From: Branchiostoma floridae
Lineage: Eukaryota > Chordata > Leptocardii > Amphioxiformes > Branchiostomatidae
Length of the DNA: 64,000 nt
Assembly (NCBI RefSeq): GCF_000003815.2
Contig: NC_049987.1
Span: forward strand, 7,783,872 to 7,847,871
Direction: 5' to 3'
Part shown: piece by piece, positions 45,530-54,222 of the stretch
Position numbering within the stretch: position 1 is the stretch's first letter
How the letters are laid out: the number at the start of each line of letters is the position of its first letter
Program-made: the position numbers and the translations under genes
The notes under the pieces: model-generated
Seen by the model: only the letters and a program-made list of their open reading frames with translations
What the model was told of the DNA's origin: nothing
Databases searched by the model: none

Positions 45530-48500
45530 ATGGCGCCGAGGAAGAGAAAACGCACAAACTTTCGCGCCATTCCCGAGGAAGATGGCGTCACCATGTCGAC
45601 ATTACGAGAACTTCTCGACAACCAAAAGACGGAGTTCACCAATCTCATGCAGCTGCAGGAGAAGAACTTCACATCCCGTATTGAAACGGTGATGGACACA
45701 ACCAACAGGCGAATTGATAACCTCGTCCGCGAAGTTCAGGCAGTCAAGGGAAGCCTGCAGTACTCACAGAGGGAGATAGAGGGCGTGAAATCCTCATCCC
45801 AAGAACAGAAGCAGAGAATCGATGAAATTGAGTCACAAATCGCACAACTCAGATCCGACATAACCATGGAACTAACGCGAGATGACCACTCATACAGCAA
45901 ATCCGGTATAGATGACCACTCGTACAGCAAATCTGGTGGAGATGACCGCTCAGACAGCAGACCCCATAGAGATGACCACTCGGATAGCCAGTCCCATAGA
46001 GATGACCACTCAGACAGCCAATCTCATAGAGATGACCTCTGGGACATTGACTTTGACTTCTCAGACAACCAAGTCGGTAGAGATGACGACTTTGACAGCC
46101 AATCTCACACTAGAGATGACCACTCTGATAGCCAATCTCACTAGAGATGACCACTCGGACAGCCAATCTCATAGAGGCGATCTCTCGGACAGCGAGTCCT
46201 ACCGTAGCCGCAGTTCACTTAGTTATAACATTGATAATGACAGCACTTTATACCAGGATTATTATCAGGATGACTATGAGAGCGATCATCAGGAGGACTA
46301 TGATCATGAGAATGATTACCCGAGTGATAATCAGATGCGTGACGTGTTTGATGATGAGAGCGATGATGATGATTCTGATGTGGCGAGGGCGAGTGACATG
46401 TGGCAACTTTCTGTCAAGGGACCAGATGGAAGCACCATTTTCGTACGGATCCACAAGGTATGTTGATGAAGGTTAGATATCCAGGCAGGACTGTCTCAAA
46501 CTTTAATTTTTTGCCATCCCTCTTGTTGTTGCCCATGTTGTTAACATCCCTTGTTAAATCTGTCATTTTAAGCTAACATATTTGTGATGGGAAGTTGGAA
46601 ACACTTTCTTGTTATGTTACGATAGTGTACCAACCATAAGTATACACTTGTATTTTCTTGCAGGATGCCACAGTGGATGAAGTGATCAGCCAGGTCAGCA
46701 AGAGGAAAGGCACACCTCTGGAGCACCTGCGTGTCATGTACACAACCGAGCTGCTGGAGTATGGCCAGGGCAAACATCTGTCTGACTACCACATCCAGGA
46801 CATGTACACACTACACTACGTTATAGATAGAGGAGGGCCTCCTTCAGACAGGCAGACCTGCTCCGACCCGCAGGAACACCAGGAGGAGACCACCAATGAT
46901 CCTGATGTGGACGAGAACAGCAACATTTGGCAGCTTTCTGCCAAGCTGAACAGCACAAGTTCTCATTGTATACCTATAAAGATCCACAAGGTATCAGTGT
47001 TCTTTAAATCATGTGTAGATTGACTATCTGAGTGCATACTGAAACTGATTGTCTGCTTGTTTAGGCCATGATAACGAGTCACATTTTAGATAGAGTGTTA
47101 TATTTTAGATCCATACCACAGTGACCACACCACTAGTTCTTGTACATTTAAGGCACCAGTCTTTCCTACATACTGTACAGCAATTAAATGGCCCTTGTTC
47201 TCAAAAGGACTCAGAAATAAGTGGGTTCAATTTTGTGTGGGAACTAATCTAATTCATGAATGAATGGACATTGTTGGCTGCAAGGTTATGTAAAAGCAAG
47301 CAACTTCAGACTGCGGCAAAGCACAACGCTTTTTCATTTAGCTAGCAGTAGTAGTGCAATACGGCTTACGTTTTCAGCCAAGCACATGCACATCTTCTCG
47401 ATAAGTGTGTTGAGGTGCAGAGGTTTATATATCTCTGAAATTTATAAGCAGCAAGGACATATATTTCAGTAGTTCCTGTGGCAAAGGATAAGAAGAGAAA
47501 ACTAATGTGATCACCAAATTGTTGCTCTTAATGTTGTATTGTTGTATAACCATCTTTGAAGTAGTTTAACTGTAATATTCAACACAAAACTTGGACTCAA
47601 CCAAATTTTTGGCTGAACAGCACCACTCTTTATCATTCCTTGACAAGAGTGGTGCTGTTCAGTCGAAAATTTGGGTGGGTCCAAGTTTTGTGCTAGATAT
47701 TACAGTTAAACTAGTTCAAGAATGACTTCTACCAACACATATGAACTTTTAAATTAAGTATAACCATCTTGTTTGTATGATTTATACTAAGGCGTCTGTT
47801 CTTGCAGGATGCCCCGGTGGATGATCTGATCGAAAAGATCAGTGAGAGAAACAAGGTACCCATCGAGTCACAGTCTGTTGTCTTCACCACCAAGCGACTG
47901 GAGTACGGCCAGGGTTATCATCTGTCTGACTACGGTATTCAAGACAAGTCCACCTTGTTAGTTGTCCTGCGTCTGAAAGGGCTTTCTTCTAACAGCCCCA
48001 CCTCAAGCACTATGTGGCAACTTACTGTTAAGGACCAGGCTGGACTTACATGTCATATCAAGATCTGCAAGGTATTTATGTCCTTTATATGAAATGTAGA
48101 GTGACTATGTGAGTATATTATGTGGAACATGCCCTTGTATTGCGATGTGTTGGTACCATTAATATTCATCTTGATATATGGCCACAAGTGTGGCAACAAC
48201 ACCATTATTTAAAGTGCATGCAGATGTTGGGGGACAGTTGGACACTGTTTAGCCCTTGGATGCTGTCTTTCCCCCCTTAGATCTGTTTGGAATAGAGGGC
48301 TACGACGTATATAGAGACCAAAAGTCTGGTATCCAGCTATATTATAGCTCCTTAGTCTGTCCTGTCTGCAAGTATTTGGAGCTATAATGTGGCTGGATAC
48401 CAGGCTACCAAAATACGTATGAATTGTTACTTGCTCACATCAATCAGTCACTACTGTTATACTTGTAAATGTTCTGTGGAGTTATTTCATGACAGAAGGC

Positions 48501-49810
48501 TATGATAAATTCTTATGCCTCTCCTTTTGCAGGATACCCTTGTGGATAAACTGATAGATAAGGTCGGTGAGCTTTACGGTTCTCGTCGTGAGCGCCTGCG
48601 ATTCCTATACATGGGAGACAAGCCACGTCACCTGGAGTATGGGAAGGGGAAACGTCTGTCCGACTACGGCATCAAAGACAAGTCCACCATTGAAGTCTTC
48701 TTTCGCATCGGAGGGCCTCCTTCAGACAGCCACACCCCTCAGGAGGAGCAACAGGAAGATGTTAAGGTCGCTGATGCCTCTGATGTCAAGAAGGGCAGTA
48801 ACATGTGGCAGCTTACTGTTCGGCAGCTCAGTGGACACAAGGATGATATAGTCATCCACAAGGTATTTATTAGCCTCTACCAGGTTCCACGTTGCTGGAA
48901 ATAGTAGAAATAGACAGGAAACTCACTAGGCTTCCTATGTTGCAAACTGTAGTTTTGGGCTGGACAACTCCTCTGTTGTGTTGTCTGCCTATTTGGTCAA
49001 CTTCTACTATTTCCAGCGACATGTGGAACTAGTAGAGGCTAGGTATTTATCACTCTAAACCGCACACTGAAGCTTTTGGAGGTATTTGGTATTCACTGTC
49101 TTGTTTTCACCCTATGCTCTGGTCCACAAAGGCAAGAAAAACCCCTTTACCATTCATTACAGTAGCTGAGCACAGACTTGGTGGGTACACACAAGCTATG
49201 TTTGGGTGGGTTTGGGTCTACGAAGAGATGATTATACATGATTGAGGAAAAATGGTTGTTGAGGACAGGTGGTTGCAATTGCTCTGGGCAGGTTCAGGTT
49301 AACTAAATGAAATTGGACAGGACTGAAAGATCAAGTTCCCAAAGATGCTTCCTATGTATATCAATCAGTAATTTGTAGTCTGTAAATACTAGTTGTATAA
49401 AGTTTATGTAACTTGTATGTCCTTGTTTTTACATTAAGTCCAGAAAGGTTAAGTACTTATATGTATTATTCATTATGTATGTTAACTAATGGACGGAATA
49501 AAGTATCAAAGTGGCTTGTGACTGGAGGTGGTTGGCTGCTCAGGTGGTTGCCCAAGCAAGATTGACAACTAGGAGAAGTGCAAAAGAGAATAGATTAAAG
49601 TGATTTTTCTTCTTGCAGGATGCCACTGTAGATGAACTGTTGGGTAAGATCAGTGAGAGGAGTGGGGTTCCTGCCACACAGATACTCCACGTCTTGTACA
49701 AGGGCCAGAAACTGTACCAGGGTAGACACCTGTCTGACTACCCTCTTCAGAACAACTCCACACTATTCCTCGCACTGCGGCTGGGAGGACCTCAACCCAA
49801 ACCCACATAA
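45530..49810 (+). CDS. Coiled-coil protein with DDHSDSQSH repeats and four tandem ubiquitin-like domains (frameshift in exon 1)
   Basis: Exons: 45530-46457, 46664-46990, 47808-48071, 48533-48862, 49619-49810; about 679 residues if the exon 1 frameshift is discounted. Residues 20-115 form a coiled coil (TLRELLDNQKTEF to DEIESQIAQLR). A 10-residue repeat (RDDHSDSQSH) and a very acidic DDYESDHQEDYDHEND stretch follow. Four ubiquitin-like domains then each begin with WQLS/TVK and carry LEYGQGKHLSDYHIQ-type blocks that match the GRTLSDYNIQ region of ubiquitin. They end IDRGG, LRLKG, FRIGG and LRLGG; the last is followed by PQPKPT. Introns cut each Ubl at the same point (after IHK or ICK), always in phase 0. 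In exon 1 the frame opened at 45530 stops at 46142; the downstream frame is offset by one base. The whole architecture is not one I recognise. Ubl identity is firm; substrates and processing are unknown. Confidence 0.85.
45875..46185 (+). repeat. Coding 30-bp minisatellite (RDDHSDSQSH) with an indel
   Basis: About eight to nine imperfect 30-bp units of the type AGAGATGACCACTCGGACAG. Near 46106 a variant join CACACTAGAG keeps frame. Near 46138 the join is CACTAGAG, two bases shorter, which shifts the frame and creates a TAG stop. Confidence 0.88.
47562..47713. mobile_element. 152-bp long-foldback MITE in Ubl intron 2
   Basis: The two halves are almost completely inverted: TAGTTTAACTGTAATAT at the left pairs with ATATTACAGTTAAACTA at the right, and pairing continues through CACAAAACTTGGAC and GCTGTTCAG to a short loop near CATTCCTTGACAA. 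A transcript of this intron would form a hairpin of about 65 bp. Confidence 0.88.
48324..48406. mobile_element. 83-bp MITE in Ubl intron 3 (relative of 10043-10167)
   Basis: CTGGTATCCAGCTATATTAT and ATAATGTGGCTGGATACCAG are inverted. ACCAAAA at 48317-48323 and 48407-48413 is a likely target duplication. Same family as the CNK-intron element. Confidence 0.8.
48871..49041. mobile_element. 171-bp MITE with 9-bp target duplication at the Ubl exon 4 donor
   Basis: Terminal inverted repeats of about 38 bp, TAGCCTCTACCAGGTTCCAC at the left and GTGGAACTAGTAGAGGCTA at the right, are flanked by perfect GGTATTTAT at 48862-48870 and 49042-49050. A 9-bp duplication fits a Mutator-like origin. The left duplicate contains the last exon base and the splice donor. 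Confidence 0.9.
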
Positions 49811-50748
49811 CTTTTAACTCCTTCAGTCAGGTTTATACCATGGTATTACATGGTATGACAAAATGTGACAGTGCTTACTATATCATGACTTTACTTTCAT
49901 GATGTTGCTGTAAGGACATGCAGGGATTCTGACAATCTAGTACAGGTTTACACGATGTTACTGTTGATATTAAATATATTAATATTATGCAAATATTAAT
50001 AATCATACTCTGTCTTCATGGTCTAATTTGAGCATAGAACAGTGACACACAAATACTGCCCCTCAAATTACAAAGATACTAGAACTTTCTAATTAACATC
50101 AGTGTTTCCTTCTTGAAGTAAGTACTATCTGACCAGTAAACAGTCCCATATCTCATTTATTTTGTCCATGTAATCCTTTGTTAATGTAGATAACAAAGTG
50201 TTAAAAGAATAGAACATAAGTGAGCTACTTACAAAGTCGTTACATGCAGAAACAGGTACAACAATAAACATAATATTTAATATATGTTTTGTGGGCTTTT
50301 ATGAGTAAGGATATCCATTCATTTTACTGCATACATACACAAAAAGATTTTGTCAGAAATAAGTCTTCCTTAAACAATGCTAAGTATGGTTGAATGTTTG
50401 CCAGGCTTTGTTTTCATTTCTTCAGGAAAGCTGGCTTCGCACAATGCTGTTTGAGAACCCTTGACATGCTTTTTGGTTCGATTCTAACAAAGGATCTTTT
50501 ACTGAGAGCAATTGTATAGATGTACTTTGCTCTGTTGGTAAATGTTGCACAAGACATCATACAGGTGATCAACATAGTGTCGTCTGCTTGTAGAGACCTC
50601 ACACGATACAGAACACAACTGATTTACCGCTTCAAACTTATCTTGATGGTCCTTGGTCTATTGGTCATCCTTAAGCAACTTAATTGAAAACAAAATCTTT
50701 AAAAAAAAACGCTGTTGACCTCAGCAGACTAAGATTGTCTCGGAGTCC

Positions 50749-53134
50749 CTATTTGGCATTTGCTGCACTTTTGCGAGCCATGTCATCATACTCCCATCTG
50801 TAGTGGTGGTAGTTGTTGAGAACATCATGGTCAAAGGCGTTGTCCTCTTCTGGTCGGATAAGGAGAGAGAACAGGGCACTCAGAACCTGGGAAGACAAAT
50901 TTTTGAGACAAAGGATCAGCTTGAAAATTTTTTACCAACCTTTTATGTACCATTTCTTACCAACCTTTTACCTTTTCACCTTTTCTTTGCTCATCTTACC
51001 TACCTTTTACTTTAATTCACCTTTTCTTAGCTACATTTAATTTCAAACCTTTTCTAACCAATCTTTTGCCTAACTTTTTCCAACTTTCTTACCTACCCTT
51101 TCTTACCTACCTTTGCTACCTACATTCTTACTTTCTCTCAAATACACAAGCCTTTACTTTACACTGATTGAAATGGAGAATTGTACACATTTTTGGGTTA
51201 TGGCTTAAGACAATACTAACCTGTTCAATGGTTCCCCCTGCCACCCACTCATCTTCACTCAGGAAGCGCAGACACACCTGTCCACAGGCCTGACTCACAT
51301 TCAGGTGGTAGATGGGGGTCAGGAAGTGGACCTGGTATAGTTACAGACAAACATAAATCCCTGTCTTGTGTGTCTATGGGCAGAGTGCTGTCAATTAAAT
51401 CTTTGTCACAGTATAGACAAGACAGAAAGATTAAGGAAGCAATCCACATCCAGCTGGAGGGTGCAAACTGCAATGAGGGCTGGTAGTTGCTCAAGTCCTA
51501 CTTACCCCTATTCCACAAGGAGGCGGGGTGAGGGGTAGAAGATCCACACGTCTCGACCTAGTACTAGGTCACTCCGTGAACAGGATGGACCATCAAAAAT
51601 ATGGAGGTATGTATCTACGAGGGGCGTGCAATTAGTAATGGTCCTGACCCATTTCCCATAGCAGGAGATTAATGAAACTTGGCACAGTTATTAGTCTTTC
51701 TCTTCATAGGAATCACCCAGAGTTATGCATTTCTCCCATCGTTTGATGCAGCTCTGGACACCGATTTTGTAGGACACCCCAGGTTGGTCCTCCAACTGAT
51801 GCCTCATCAATGGCACAAGAGGGACGACCAGGTCTGGGAGCTGTTTCCACAGACTTCCAGCCACGTTTGAATTCAGGATGCCAGCGTTTTACAAGGTCAT
51901 ATGATGGGGCATCATCACCATAAGTTTCATTTATTTCATCAAAAGTCTTCTTTGGTGTGCGTCCTTTCAAATACAAAAACCGGATCACTGCGCGACACTC
52001 AACTGGTTCCATTTCACACCTGGTCCATTTCGCACCTGACTAAGTTCAAACACCAGTAAATCAGAAACCACAATTAGTTCAGAGCTGTCTTTTGCAACAT
52101 AACCCATAGAGATATGAATTATTACACATACAAAATTTCATTTAGATCAGACAACTGGAAGTGGGTCAGGACCATTACTTATTGCACGCCCCTCGTATGC
52201 CTTTAAACAACTGTCACTGTTGGAACAATATTGTAGTAACTGTCTTCATACATTTCTGAGAGACATCAAAACGTAAGCACCTGCTGGTTGTGTAAAAAGA
52301 ATTCTACATTCTACCAACCTGATGAAACTTTTGGGGCATAATTTACTATACAACTAAGCACAAGGATTTCTCTGGGTTTGTGATCTAGGGTTGTCAAAAT
52401 GATTGTACTTACAACAGGAGGTCCAAGTGGGTAGTTCTCACTGGGAGGTAAGTTAAGAAACATACCTTAAGCATATATTCAATGTGCTTTAATTCAGTGT
52501 GAAGAGGGCTGTGGTGTGTATAGACTCCTTTCCAATCTCTGATGTTCATTTTTTTACATTCTTTGCCCAACATGACAGAGTTTGGAAAGAGTTTGTCTTC
52601 AGCAAGCTCATTGAATTGTCAGTAGTAACATACCATTATCACTGTAACAATGTGCCATTTTTTAAAAGTGTCAAGAAGCTGCCATTTTAGATACAATTTT
52701 AACTGCATACTCCTTTCAAACTGACTGATTACCAGTCTGATACTAGCCATAGTGTGACATGACATGTACAAAATGTATTAATATGGAGACTAAATCTCAG
52801 GAAATGCACTGAAAGGATACGGAAGAAGTATGCGAATCTTGAACTTGCCACCTGTAAAACAAAATGGGTCAGTGTTGAGAATACCAGGCTTTTATCCTCA
52901 ACAGTACTTTTCAGAAATGCTGTCCATAAACTATAAAAACAAACACTACCATAAACACGTTACATTCTTGGCAAATATAATCTCACATTTCTGTTTTTAA
53001 AAATCTGACCTTTATAAAGAGAATCGTCAGGTCCAGGGATGACAGCCTCCCACTCATGCAGGTTGTCTGAAGGCAGCGACACCTGGATACCGAGAGGACA
53101 GGACTTCCTCAGGGCTGCAAGCTCCTTCTGTACC
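50749..53134 (-). CDS. Ubiquitin-conjugating enzyme E2-like (N-terminal exon not found)
   Basis: E2 enzymes carry ubiquitin or a Ubl as a thioester on a catalytic Cys. Minus-strand exons: 53134-53010, 52851-52821 (31 nt), 52440-52413 (28 nt), 51331-51221, 50886-50749; phases close and the TAG stop is at 50749-50751. The product of these exons reads VQKELAALRKSCP (helix 1), PDDSLYKGGKFKIRI, LPENYPLGPPVVHFLTPIYH, LNVSQACGQVCLRFL, then DEWVAGGTIEQVLSALFSLL. The catalytic Cys is in GQVCL. The usual HPN is HLN, so the structural Asn is kept. The C-terminus is short (SAANAK). The first exon in this chain begins mid-codon (phase 2), so a start exon must lie at higher coordinates. A mariner copy sits in the intron at 51332-52412. 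Its stop lies about 940 bp from that of the Ubl gene, tail-to-tail. The subfamily is not recognised. Confidence 0.87.
51618..52195 (-). mobile_element. Internally deleted mariner element in an E2 intron
   Basis: Terminal inverted repeats of about 36 bp (CGAGGGGCGTGCAATTAGTA at the left, its near-complement ending CACGCCCCTCG at the right) are bounded by TA at 51616-51617 and 52196-52197. Minus-strand coding keeps the mariner helix-turn-helix region (AVIRFLYLKGRTPKKTFDEI, then RPGRPSCAIDE). It jumps to the C-terminal RWEKCITLGDSYEEK in another frame. The catalytic DDD centre is deleted, so it is non-autonomous. Confidence 0.93.
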
Positions 53135-53219
53135 CTGGGGGTGGTTACAACAACCTCCTTGGTAATATTATGTTACAATTCTAACACTTTATATCCGTAC
53201 ACAAAATAAAGCGCTTACC

Positions 53220-53300
53220 AACAAGCTTTTGATCAGTCCTCTGATCCTTCTCAAGTTGTAATGACCCAAAACCGGAACGGAAGTGTGACGTCAGTAAAGG
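53220..53300 (-). promoter_or_regulatory. Possible promoter or 5' exon of the E2 gene
   Basis: A perfect CRE palindrome TGACGTCA at 53286-53293 and ETS-like ACTTCCG / CCGGAA sites lie just upstream, on the minus strand, of TTGTTG followed by a good donor GTAAGC. Only about 85 bp separates that donor from the acceptor at 53135. This looks like a promoter with a short first exon, but no in-frame ATG is present in it. Confidence 0.4.
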
Positions 53301-54222
53301 GTCAAAGGTGCTAGGCAGTCGGTATCGGCCCCCTTCTCGGTTGAGGGAAGGTTGGTGGGCTCTGATGTAGATACTGTAGCCTCTTTCACTCCCCTGAGAA
53401 AGTAATCCTGTTCGGAATCAAGTATATATATCTTCACCTTGTCGAAATCCACAGGTAATAAATCTCCTTGGTAATAAATAACAAGTTTAACCTCCTTAGT
53501 TATATTAAACATGGACACTTCTCATTGTCTGAAAAAAATGCCTTCGGTGAAATGTTTATGCGTCAAGGTTTTATTAACAAAACTAGTATTCTAGTGTTAC
53601 CCTTTGTCATTGCAAGGAGGATATGTCTGACATAACCTCCAGTCCTTGGTCATTGCATGGATATGTTTAGGATTTGGGCTGATCAAAGTAAATTGGCATC
53701 AGCAGATCAGTGGATAAACAGTGAATAACAAGAGGTCATTTAAGGTTTCATTGATGAGTTTTTTCTTCCCATAGACTTCTATGTTATAATTCGTGGTTTA
53801 AATGGGCGCGTTTATAATGAAGCTACGTGAAATTTGAGCAGATTTTTCATTCTATGTCGAGCACATTTACCCTATATCGTGGGAAAAATTGCCAACGTAA
53901 ACTATACGTAGGAACTTTTTCTATAGCAATTACAAACTACGATTAGTCAATCCCCACAAAAGGCACTTTTTCGCTGCTAGTGTACAACCGCACCACTCAG
54001 AACCCACGACTGTGTACCTCCGACCTAGCGCGCGGCTGCAAAACTTCACCTGCTAATTTCTTCAGTTACAAATAAGCTTTCACCAATCTAACTTTTGAGA
54101 TCAGTTCCGCTGGCTAAAAGGGAATTTCTCACAGCTAAAAACATGCGCCCGTGCAGCCGTTCATTTTTGGCTCGGATCTCTTTTAGAGTACCCACTCGCG
54201 GAGTAATACATCAATGAGACCT
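53301..54222. other. Intergenic, no supported gene
   Basis: Contains several AAGGAGGTT half-palindromes near 53465-53500 and 53614-53655, and no exon chain. The missing first exon of the E2 gene could lie here or beyond the arrays. Confidence 0.45.

Noticed and set aside
53221-53290. Coding first exon of the E2 gene
   Set aside because: The only frame joining correctly to the acceptor at 53135 through the good donor meets a stop, and no ATG is present.
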